Source: an uncultured Ruminococcus sp.
Lineage (GTDB): Bacteria; Bacillota; Clostridia; Oscillospirales; Ruminococcaceae
Assembly (NCBI GenBank): GCA_947178195.1
Contig: CAMWXM010000157.1
Coordinates: forward strand, 1 to 6,868
DNA: 6,868 nucleotides
Reading direction: 5' to 3'
The notes below the pieces were generated by a model that saw only the letters and a list, made by a program, of their open reading frames with translations, did not search any database and was not told the DNA's origin. The translations under genes were made by a program, and so were the position numbers. This document shows, piece by piece, positions 1 to 5,850 of this stretch (positions within the stretch are counted from its first letter, which is position 1; the number at the start of each line of letters is the position of its first letter).

Positions 1-1
1 G

Positions 2-1078
2 AACAATATTGATTCCAATAATTCCCAAATAAAGGAACTGGAGTCTGAAAAGAAATCAGCCGGAAGCGATGCTCAGATTTCCTACAACAACCAGATACAG
101 GCTCTTAAAACTGAAAATGATAAAACAGAATACAACATTAAGGTAAAGCAGGTTTCGCTGGACAAGCTTGAAAACGCTATAAAAAACTCTTCTGTAAAGG
201 CTGAGATTTCCGGTACTATTAAAAACCTTAAATCAGACGGACAAATGTTCGGTTCGGATATGGATATGTATGGGGGCGAAACAGGGGCAGACGTTCTTAT
301 GACCATTGTTACAAACAGCAGCTACAGAATAAAAGGAAAAATAAACGAACAGAATATCGGTATGATAACTCAGGGACAGCCGATGATAATTAATTCAAGA
401 GTTGACGATCGGATATCCTGGAACGGCACTGTTTCTGAAATCAGCAATGAACCAGAAGCAAATAATAACGATATGATGTATTATGGCGAAAATTCGGATA
501 GCAGCTCGTCAAATTATTCTTTTTATATCGAACCGGATAATATAGATGGACTTCGTTTGGGTCAGCATGTTCTTATTTCTCCTGATTATGGTCAGGACGG
601 CGCAATAGAAAAAGAAGGCATCTGGCTTTATGACGATTATCTTGTTGCCGACGGCGAAAAATTCTTTGTCTGGGCGGCTGACGACGATAACCGCCTTGAA
701 AAAAGATATGTTGAGATCGGACAAAGGGATGAAAATAATTTTGACAGCGAAATTTTATCGGGACTTGAAGAGGACGATATGATTGCTTATCCTGCTGAAA
801 ATTATCAAGAGGGTATGAAAGCTTCTGATAATATGGAGGATGTGGATACAGATATAGATACGGAGAACGACGTTGACATACTTCCTGATGACGAAATGGG
901 AATTGACGGTGATTTTAATATTGACGATATTCCTGAAGGAGATATTGAAGGAATTCCAGAGGACTTTATGAGGGATATAGACGGGGTTTCAATAGACGAA
1001 GATGGGAACGGCGTTATAGACGATATTGCACTGCCAGAAGATAACGGAGACGCTGACCAGAAGGCGGTGGTCGAATGA
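2..1078 (+). CDS. ABC exporter membrane fusion protein (MFP1), 5'-truncated, with acidic tail
   Basis: HlyD/MacA/YknX-type adaptor, which would sit on the outer face of the cytoplasmic membrane and couple a MacB-type permease to substrate release. The frame is open from base 2, so the ATG at 245 is internal; 358 residues are visible. Fragment residues 8-62 are a charged, heptad-like helix (second arm of the coiled-coil hairpin). Residues 64-80 (VKAEISGTIKNLKS) are the returning lipoyl half. Residues about 100-195 are the beta-barrel domain (SYRIKGKINEQNIG), with a Ser/Asn-rich loop at 148-171. Residues about 203-274 are the membrane-proximal domain (LEKRYVEIG, YQEGMKA). The last 85 residues are an acidic extension not expected in the family. 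The N-terminal membrane anchor, first lipoyl half and first helix lie outside the window. The stop overlaps the ATPase start (ATGA). The adaptor assignment rests on domain order and similarity to the second adaptor downstream; the substrate is unknown. Confidence 0.9.
   Translation, partial: NNIDSNNSQIKELESEKKSAGSDAQISYNNQIQALKTENDKTEYNIKVKQVSLDKLENAIKNSSVKAEISGTIKNLKSDGQMFGSDMDMYGGETGADVLMTIVTNSSYRIKGKINEQNIGMITQGQPMIINSRVDDRISWNGTVSEISNEPEANNNDMMYYGENSDSSSSNYSFYIEPDNIDGLRLGQHVLISPDYGQDGAIEKEGIWLYDDYLVADGEKFFVWAADDDNRLEKRYVEIGQRDENNFDSEILSGLEEDDMIAYPAENYQEGMKASDNMEDVDTDIDTENDVDILPDDEMGIDGDFNIDDIPEGDIEGIPEDFMRDIDGVSIDEDGNGVIDDIALPEDNGDADQKAVVE
821..1075 (+). other. Asp/Glu-rich C-terminal extension of MFP1
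   Basis: These 85 codons follow the end of the membrane-proximal domain. By count, 33 of the 85 residues are acidic (24 Asp, 9 Glu) and only two are Lys or Arg. The stretch has short recurring I-D-D-I-P-E / I-E-G-I-P-E-D elements and one segment, DEDGNGVIDD (995-1024), that resembles the start of an EF-hand or dockerin-like calcium loop (Asp at 1, 3 and 9, Asn at 5, Gly at 6). Position 12 is Ala rather than Asp/Glu, so it is not a complete loop. If MFP1 has the usual topology, the tail is extracytoplasmic. A role in binding divalent cations, cationic peptides or cell-wall material is inference only. Confidence 0.75.
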
Positions 1079-1761
1079 TTCTGGATATGAATGGTATTTA
1101 TAAGGATTACCTTCTGGGAAAAGAGCCTGTTCCCGTTCTCAAAGACGTAAATTTACAGGTCGATGAGGGAGATTATATCGCTATAATGGGTCCTTCTGGT
1201 TCGGGTAAATCCACGCTTATGAATATTATAGGCTGCCTTGACAAGCAGACGGCAGGAAGCTTTATTTTCGACGGTATGGATATTTCACAGTGCAGCGATA
1301 AGGAACTTTCAGATATAAGAAACCGTAAGATAGGCTTTGTATTTCAAAATTTCAATCTTCTTCCTCGTCAGTCGGTACTGGAAAATGTAGAGCTTCCTTT
1401 GCTTTACGCCGGAGTAGGCAAAAGAGAACGCAGAGAAATGGCAAAGCAGGCTCTTATAAAGGTGGGACTGGAGGAAAGAATAAATTTTAAACCGACGCAG
1501 CTTTCTGGCGGACAGAAGCAGAGGGTGGCTATTGCAAGAGCAATGATAAACAACCCGAAAATGCTGTTGGCGGACGAACCAACCGGTGCTTTGGATACTA
1601 AATCCGGTGAGCAGATAATGAAGCTTTTTTATGAGCTTAACAGCGAGGGAGTTACCATTGTTATGATAACTCATGAAAGAGAGATCGCCGAGTATGCAAG
1701 AAAAATAATGCTTATAAGAGATGGCGAAATTTCAGACTGCGGCGGAGGTGCGGAACAATGA
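1075..1761 (+). CDS. ABC transporter ATP-binding protein, MacB/LolD/YknY type
   Basis: Cytoplasmic ATPase subunit of the exporter; a dimer would power the permease encoded at 3372-4628. At 228 residues it has the normal length for stand-alone members. All nucleotide-binding motifs are intact: Walker A GPSGSGKST (39-47), Q-loop Gln91 (FVFQNFNLLP), signature LSGGQ (143-147, continuing KQR), Walker B MLLADE (163-168, catalytic Glu168), D-loop GALD (171-174) and switch His200 (ITHE). The MNIIGCLD stretch after Walker A and the FNLLP segment are typical of the MacB/LolD branch (family 3.A.1.122/125). The ATG overlaps the MFP1 stop as ATGA, with an imperfect SD-like AAGGCGGTGG (1061-1070), so translation is probably coupled to MFP1. 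Its stop overlaps the MFP2 start in the same way. No ATPase fusion to the permease is present, as is usual in Gram-positive versions. Confidence 0.97.
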   Translation: MILDMNGIYKDYLLGKEPVPVLKDVNLQVDEGDYIAIMGPSGSGKSTLMNIIGCLDKQTAGSFIFDGMDISQCSDKELSDIRNRKIGFVFQNFNLLPRQSVLENVELPLLYAGVGKRERREMAKQALIKVGLEERINFKPTQLSGGQKQRVAIARAMINNPKMLLADEPTGALDTKSGEQIMKLFYELNSEGVTIVMITHEREIAEYARKIMLIRDGEISDCGGGAEQ

Positions 1762-3359
1762 CAGCGAAAAAGAAAATTATTATTGCCTCCGTAAGTATTG
1801 TTGTTGCCGCAGGCGGAGTTTTCGGCGGATATAAAATAAACGAGGCAAGGAAAAAAAGTGGGGCTGTAGCGGACGTTGTTCCTGTAAGTTATTTGAATAG
1901 CGGATACTGGGGTGGCAATCTTCAGCTTGAAGGGTATATTACATCGGGAAACGTTCAAACTGTCAGGCAGGACAGCTCGCTTCTGGTCAATAAAATTATG
2001 GTAAGCCAGGGGGATTCGGTAAAAAAGGGCGATCCTCTTATAGAATATGACGTGACCCTTTTTGAATTGGAACTGAGAGAAAAGAAAACCAATTTAGCGG
2101 TAATAGAGGATAATATCAAGCATGCAAAAAAAGAAGTAACAAGGCTTCAGAATCTTCAACCCTCAGAGGCAATGCCGCCTATGCCTGAGCCTACTATGCC
2201 TCCTGTACCAGAAAAGCCGCAGGTGTCTGTTGTGGAACGTATAGTCGACCCTACATCTGCCGTTTCGGGTAGCGGTGCGCAGAATGACCCTTACCTATTC
2301 AACTGCTCCGAAAATACCGTTGTATCGGCAGAATTTTTGCAGTATTTATTGGCTAACGGCTCTTTTGCGGATTTTAACGTATACGCTAATAATTCTCTTT
2401 CATATAAGTGGAGCATTTCGGGAGCGAATGTTCCTGAAGGCGCTGCTGAATGGGTGGTCGGTACTGGTGTTCAGACAGACGGAATGGGTAACGTTTCGGT
2501 TGATTTTTCGGCGGTGCGTTTTGGTTCGTTTAAGGCATTTTCAGCTACGGAGGACGAACCGGAGATTGTTGATATTCCTCAGATGTCCTTTGATGAGTAT
2601 AAGCAGAGCCTAAGTTCTAATTCTGACGATTACGTTTATTCAAGGGCAGAGCTTGCACAGATGGTTTCCAAAAAACAGGAAGAAATAAAAACCCTTGAGA
2701 TCCAGAGGAAATCTGCTGATGTGGAATACCGCAAGGCTCAGGCACAGAGCAAGGACGGCATTCTGAAAAGTGATATTGACGGTGTCGTTACTATGGTAAA
2801 CGACGGAAGCGACCCTGAAAATACCGGTTCAGACCTGCTTGTTGTGCAAGGAAATTCGGGGCTCAGCATAACGGCTACGATAGGGGAGTATAATTTAGAA
2901 AAAATATCTGTGGGTACTATTGTATCAGTAACTTCATATGAAACAGGTGCAATGGCTTCGGCAGAGATAACTTCTATAGAAACAACGCCTGAAGAAAATT
3001 ACTACAGCTGGAATGACAATCCCAACAGCAGTGGTTATAGCTTTACCGCTGATATATTGGATGACGTTGAAGGCTTTAATGTAAATCAGTGGGTAGGAAT
3101 TAATCTTACTGAAGAACAGACAGGAGATGCTTTATATATTCCTGTTCATTATACCCGTGAAGAAAACGACAGATATTACGTTTTCAAAGAGGGCAAGGAC
3201 GGTAAGCTTGAAAAGCAGTATATAAAAACAGGAGCGATAATATACGACAGTATTGAAATAAAAGAAGGATTGTCCTTTGATGATAAAATATGCTTTCCTT
3301 ATGGAAAAAATATTGAAGAGGGCATAAAGACCCAGGAAACAGATAAGGTAGAATGGTAA
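1758..3359 (+). CDS. Second membrane fusion protein (MFP2) with hairpin-tip domain insertion
   Basis: HlyD/MacA-type adaptor of 533 residues, longer than the roughly 350-420 usual for the family. Lys-rich N-terminus then one membrane anchor (about 7-24, no lipobox Cys); first lipoyl half about 66-97 (VSQGDSVKKGDPLIEYD); first hairpin helix about 98-134; Pro-rich linker 139-154; an extra domain about 157-264; second hairpin helix about 295-332 (SRAELAQMVSKKQEEIK); second lipoyl half about 333-365 (DGILKSDIDGVVTMV); beta-barrel about 366-455; membrane-proximal domain about 456-525 (GKLEKQYIKTG). The start is supported by GGAGGTG at 1744-1750, seven bases upstream, and by the ATGA overlap with the ATPase gene. 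The beta-barrel and membrane-proximal parts resemble those of MFP1, so the two are paralogues. It lacks the acidic tail of MFP1. Being coded between ATPase and permease, it very likely belongs to the same exporter; cargo unknown. Confidence 0.93.
   Translation: MTAKKKIIIASVSIVVAAGGVFGGYKINEARKKSGAVADVVPVSYLNSGYWGGNLQLEGYITSGNVQTVRQDSSLLVNKIMVSQGDSVKKGDPLIEYDVTLFELELREKKTNLAVIEDNIKHAKKEVTRLQNLQPSEAMPPMPEPTMPPVPEKPQVSVVERIVDPTSAVSGSGAQNDPYLFNCSENTVVSAEFLQYLLANGSFADFNVYANNSLSYKWSISGANVPEGAAEWVVGTGVQTDGMGNVSVDFSAVRFGSFKAFSATEDEPEIVDIPQMSFDEYKQSLSSNSDDYVYSRAELAQMVSKKQEEIKTLEIQRKSADVEYRKAQAQSKDGILKSDIDGVVTMVNDGSDPENTGSDLLVVQGNSGLSITATIGEYNLEKISVGTIVSVTSYETGAMASAEITSIETTPEENYYSWNDNPNSSGYSFTADILDDVEGFNVNQWVGINLTEEQTGDALYIPVHYTREENDRYYVFKEGKDGKLEKQYIKTGAIIYDSIEIKEGLSFDDKICFPYGKNIEEGIKTQETDKVEW
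2172..2549 (+). other. Proline-rich linker plus extra domain inserted in the MFP2 hairpin
   Basis: Between the two coiled-coil helices of MFP2 lies a Pro/Met-rich stretch (residues 139-154, MPPMPEPTMPPVPEKP) followed by about 108 residues (157-264) that do not look like coiled coil. The insert begins with a GSGAQNDPYLFNC motif (171-183), then EFLQYLLANGSFADFNVY and an aromatic/Gly-rich, beta-like section. From memory, similar G-S-G-x-x-x-D-P-Y-x-F segments occur in adaptor proteins of other Clostridia, so this is probably a lineage-specific domain rather than an accident. Its position corresponds to the hairpin tip. Function is not known to me; contact with the cell wall, the cargo or the partner adaptor are possibilities. 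Confidence 0.7.
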
Positions 3360-3364
3360 GGAGG
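3358..3364 (+). promoter_or_regulatory. Ribosome-binding site of the permease, overlapping the MFP2 stop codon
   Basis: AAGGAGG lies seven bases before the permease ATG at 3372. Its first two bases are the last two bases of the MFP2 TAA stop. A ribosome finishing MFP2 therefore stops on the permease Shine-Dalgarno sequence, which favours coupled synthesis, and it fixes the permease start. Confidence 0.88.
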
Positions 3365-3371
3365 CGGTAAA

Positions 3372-4628
3372 ATGATTGAAAATATATCCTTGTCATTTAA
3401 GGGAATGCTTTCTCATAAGATACGTTCCCTGCTGACTATGCTTGGTATTATTATCGGAATAGCTTCCATTATTGCCATAGTTTCAACTATAAAAGGTACA
3501 AACGAACAGATAAAAAATAATCTTATAGGTTCGGGAAACAATACCGTCAATATTCAGCTTTTCCAAGGAGATTGGGCTATGGATTTTCAGTATGAGTCTG
3601 CGCCTTCCGGCGTACCAGCTATTTCCAGGGAAACAAAAGAAAAAATTGAAAATATTGATGAGGTTGAGAGGGTATCCCTATACAGGCAACGGCAATATTT
3701 AGATAGTATTTATTATCTTAACAAACAGCTTGCAGGTGGAAACGTTACCGGTATTGACGAAAACTATTTTGACGTTATGAATTACCGTATAAAATTGGGC
3801 AAGGGTTTTTCTGAAAACGACTTTAAAAATAATCAGAAAACCGCCGTTATAGATTCGATAGTTGCAAAAAATCTTTTTGAAGGAGAAGAACCTATCGGAA
3901 AGGTTATCGACATATGTGGAGAGCCTTTTAAGGTAATAGGCGTTGCGGTAAAAAGCAATACCTTCGAGCCTGTCATAGAAACGGTTGAGGATTATCATAC
4001 TTATAAATCCGACGCCAGCGGAAAAATATTTATCCCCGAACGTTCATGGCCTATCGCTTTTAAGTTTGACGAGCCTCAGAACTGTATCGTCAAGGCGGTG
4101 GATACCGATGCTATGACTCAGGCAGGAAAAAAGGCAGCGGATATTCTTAATAATACCCTTTCTGTCAGCGAGGATATTAATGTAAAATATAAGGGCGAAA
4201 GCCTTCTTGAACAGGCAAAATCCATGCAGGATCTGAGTAATTCCACTAATAAAATGCTTGTATGGATAGCAAGTATATCTCTTCTTGTGGGCGGTATCGG
4301 CGTTATGAATATAATGCTTGTTTCAGTAACCGAAAGAACAAGGGAGATAGGTCTTAAAAAGGCACTGGGTGCAAGAAAAAAACGTATTCTTGTTCAATTT
4401 CTGACGGAAGCTTCTGTGCTTACGAGCATAGGAGGAATTATAGGGGTTATTTCGGGAATTATATTGGCTCAGGTCATCTCTAAATTTGCGGACGTTCCTG
4501 TGTCGATAAGCGGTGTTTCTATCGTTATTTCAGTTGTATTTTCTATGGCGGTAGGTATTATTTTCGGACTTATTCCATCGGTCAAGGCGGCAAATCTGAA
4601 TCCTATAGACGCTTTGAGATATGAATAA
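3372..4628 (+). CDS. MacB/YknZ-type ABC exporter permease
   Basis: Integral membrane subunit of the exporter, 418 residues, a usual length for permeases without a fused ATPase. Order: short cytoplasmic start, first membrane helix about 20-40 (LLTMLGIIIGIASIIAIVST), a large extracytoplasmic MacB-type periplasmic-core-like domain (about 41-294), then an FtsX-like block with helices at about 295-318, 345-369 and 381-402. The loop after helix 2 carries the family signature TERTREIGLKKALGARKK (320-337), the cytoplasmic segment that contacts the ATPase, and the protein ends in the typical NPIDALRYE. Members of this family are mechanotransmitters that act on peptides, lipoproteins or drugs outside the membrane rather than moving them through it; this is family knowledge, and the substrate here is not visible. 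It is the last gene before a strong terminator. Confidence 0.96.
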   Translation: MIENISLSFKGMLSHKIRSLLTMLGIIIGIASIIAIVSTIKGTNEQIKNNLIGSGNNTVNIQLFQGDWAMDFQYESAPSGVPAISRETKEKIENIDEVERVSLYRQRQYLDSIYYLNKQLAGGNVTGIDENYFDVMNYRIKLGKGFSENDFKNNQKTAVIDSIVAKNLFEGEEPIGKVIDICGEPFKVIGVAVKSNTFEPVIETVEDYHTYKSDASGKIFIPERSWPIAFKFDEPQNCIVKAVDTDAMTQAGKKAADILNNTLSVSEDINVKYKGESLLEQAKSMQDLSNSTNKMLVWIASISLLVGGIGVMNIMLVSVTERTREIGLKKALGARKKRILVQFLTEASVLTSIGGIIGVISGIILAQVISKFADVPVSISGVSIVISVVFSMAVGIIFGLIPSVKAANLNPIDALRYE

Positions 4629-4656
4629 CGGATATGAGAATATTTTGTTTGAATTT

Positions 4657-4690
4657 GAGAGTATGACCATTCATGTCATACTCTTTTTTT
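4657..4690 (+). terminator. Intrinsic terminator of the exporter operon
   Basis: Arms AGAGTATGAC (4658-4667) and GTCATACTCT (4675-4684) form a perfect 10-bp stem, extendable by a G-T pair, with a 7-base loop and a run of seven T (4684-4690). It starts 29 bases after the permease stop and separates the exporter from the yerC unit. Confidence 0.92.
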
Positions 4691-4700
4691 GAAAAAAATC

Positions 4701-4729
4701 TTTACTTTTGAGCGGTAATGTGCTAAAAT
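4701..4729 (+). promoter_or_regulatory. Sigma-A promoter with extended -10 for the yerC unit
   Basis: A -35-like TTTACT (4701-4706, 4 of 6 consensus bases) and a -10 TAAAAT (4724-4729, 5 of 6) are 17 bases apart, with TG one base before the -10 (4721-4722) making an extended -10. It lies just after the terminator and about 70 bases before the yerC start, with the predicted transcription start near 4736. Confidence 0.75.
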
Positions 4730-4736
4730 ATAGATA

Positions 4737-4766
4737 GACAGTGCATAATATTTATTAGATGCTGTC
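4737..4766 (+). repeat. Imperfect inverted repeat at the predicted yerC transcription start
   Basis: GACA (4737-4740) and GCAT (4743-4746) pair with ATGC (4759-4762) and TGTC (4763-4766), leaving a 2-base GT bulge on the left and a 12-base AT-rich loop. It begins at or within a base or two of the predicted transcription start, so it could be an operator in DNA or a hairpin at the extreme 5' end of the mRNA. There is no poly-T after it, so it is not a terminator. Which role, if any, is undecided. Confidence 0.45.
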
Positions 4767-4782
4767 GTAAATTATTTAAAAC

Positions 4783-4788
4783 GGAGGT
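4783..4788 (+). promoter_or_regulatory. Ribosome-binding site fixing the GTG start of yerC
   Basis: GGAGGT stands eight bases before a GTG at 4797. No in-frame ATG occurs before codon 10, and the conserved family region begins soon after, so GTG is the best start. Confidence 0.88.
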
Positions 4789-4796
4789 ATTAAATT

Positions 4797-5093
4797 GTGA
4801 ATACCAAATTAAAGGACAAAGCTATGGACGATCTGTTTGAAGCAATACTTTGCCTTCGCACTAAGGAAGAGTGTTACGATTTTTTTGAAGACCTCTGCAC
4901 TGTCCTCGAGCTGAAATCTATTTCTCAGAGATTTCAGGTGGCTAAAATGCTTGACGAGCATCATGTATACAGTGAAATAGTAAACGCTACTGGAGCAAGT
5001 ACTGCTACCATAAGCCGTGTAAACCGTTCTCTGAATTATGGCAGCGACGGATATAAGATAGTATTTGAAAGAATGAAAGATGATAAAAAATGA
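4797..5093 (+). CDS. yerC: YerC/YecD-family TrpR-like DNA-binding protein
   Basis: Small all-helical protein of 98 residues, a normal length for the YerC/YecD family, which belongs to the Trp-repressor superfamily and is found mainly in Bacillota. Helical start with LFEAILCLRTKEECYDFFEDLC (13-34), a conserved SISQRFQVAKML segment (41-52), and a helix-turn-helix at about 57-80, whose recognition part is TGASTATISRVNRSLNYG (65-82). The family is expected to bind DNA; effector and targets are not established to my knowledge, and tryptophan binding should not be assumed. It starts with GTG behind a good Shine-Dalgarno sequence and leads a unit with a methyltransferase (ATGA overlap) and hslO. The inverted repeat near its promoter makes autoregulation thinkable but unproven. 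Confidence 0.95.
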   Translation: MNTKLKDKAMDDLFEAILCLRTKEECYDFFEDLCTVLELKSISQRFQVAKMLDEHHVYSEIVNATGASTATISRVNRSLNYGSDGYKIVFERMKDDKK

Positions 5094-5833
5094 ACAGAGG
5101 CTATGAAATTTTTGCTGAATTTTATGACTGCCTTACAGAAAATGTCGAATATAAAATCCGTGGAAAATATTTTGACTCGATAATTGAAAAGCTCTGCGGC
5201 AGAAAAAAAGGCGTTCTGCTTGATCTTGCCTGCGGTACGGGCAGCCTTTCGGAGGTTTTTGACGATATGGGTTATGATGTTATCGGAGTAGATAATTCTG
5301 TAGATATGCTGACTGTTGCCGCAAATAAAAAAATGAAAAGAAATATACAGTATGTATGTCAGGATATGAGGAAGCTTGAGCTTTATGGAAATGTGGATGT
5401 GACTGTATGTGCGCTGGACAGTTTGAATCATCTTGACAGCATTGACGATGTCAGAATGGTATTTGACAGGGTTTATAAATTTACAGAACCGGGCGGATTG
5501 TTTATATTTGATATGAATACCGAATACAAGCATCGTGAAATATTAAAAAATAATACCTTCGTTTATGATATGGAAGAGGTTTACTGCGTATGGCAGAATT
5601 ATTGCGAGGACAGCAGGGTTACAATATATCTTGATTTTTTTGTGCCGGACGAAAACGGTATGTTTGAAAGATATTCAGAGGAATTTAATGAAAATGCATA
5701 TCCTGTGGAAAATATAAAAAAAGAAATTGAAGATGCCGGCTTTGAGGTTATGGGTATTTATGACGACGGCGGCTTTGAACCTGTAAAGGAAGATACTCAG
5801 CGTGTGATTTTTGCGGTACGCAAACCGCAGTGA
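5090..5833 (+). CDS. Class I SAM-dependent methyltransferase
   Basis: Probable cytoplasmic methyltransferase of 247 residues with a Rossmann-like fold. Motif I LDLACGTG (44-51) binds SAM; Asp68 in VIGVDNS is the acidic residue at the end of strand 2 that would hold the ribose; QDM (91-93) fits the adenine-contacting motif; VTVCALDSLNHL (104-115) is the strand 4 region and GGLFIFDMNT (135-144) strand 5. The N-terminus (YEIFAEFYDCLTENVEY) recalls the YqeM-like group of Bacillota methyltransferases. The substrate cannot be read from the sequence, and small molecules, RNA or protein all remain possible. It overlaps yerC by ATGA and has no good Shine-Dalgarno sequence of its own, so translation is probably coupled; hslO follows 17 bases after its stop. 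Confidence 0.93.
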   Translation: MNRGYEIFAEFYDCLTENVEYKIRGKYFDSIIEKLCGRKKGVLLDLACGTGSLSEVFDDMGYDVIGVDNSVDMLTVAANKKMKRNIQYVCQDMRKLELYGNVDVTVCALDSLNHLDSIDDVRMVFDRVYKFTEPGGLFIFDMNTEYKHREILKNNTFVYDMEEVYCVWQNYCEDSRVTIYLDFFVPDENGMFERYSEEFNENAYPVENIKKEIEDAGFEVMGIYDDGGFEPVKEDTQRVIFAVRKPQ

Positions 5834-5850
5834 TCGGAGGAAAATAAATA

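Noticed and set aside
245..1078. ATG at 245 as the true start of the first gene
   Set aside because: The same frame is open back to base 2 and encodes a coiled-coil helix and the returning lipoyl half needed by an adaptor, so 245 is internal.
1501..1536. LSGGQKQR in place of LSGGQQQR as an unusual ATPase signature
   Set aside because: The core LSGGQ is intact and Lys at this place is a common variant in the family.
1309..1674. 121-residue open frame on the - strand
   Set aside because: Fully antisense to the motif-complete ATPase gene, with no recognisable domain.
2275..2613. 112-residue open frame on the + strand in another phase within MFP2
   Set aside because: It overlaps the MFP2 insert, is Arg/Leu-rich in the manner of out-of-frame translation, and MFP2 reads through without a break. 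I considered a frameshift but the insert has a coherent motif in the MFP2 frame.
5036..5533. 165-residue open frame on the - strand
   Set aside because: It lies opposite yerC and the methyltransferase, which both have clear motifs. No family features were recognised in it and it looks like a shadow frame.
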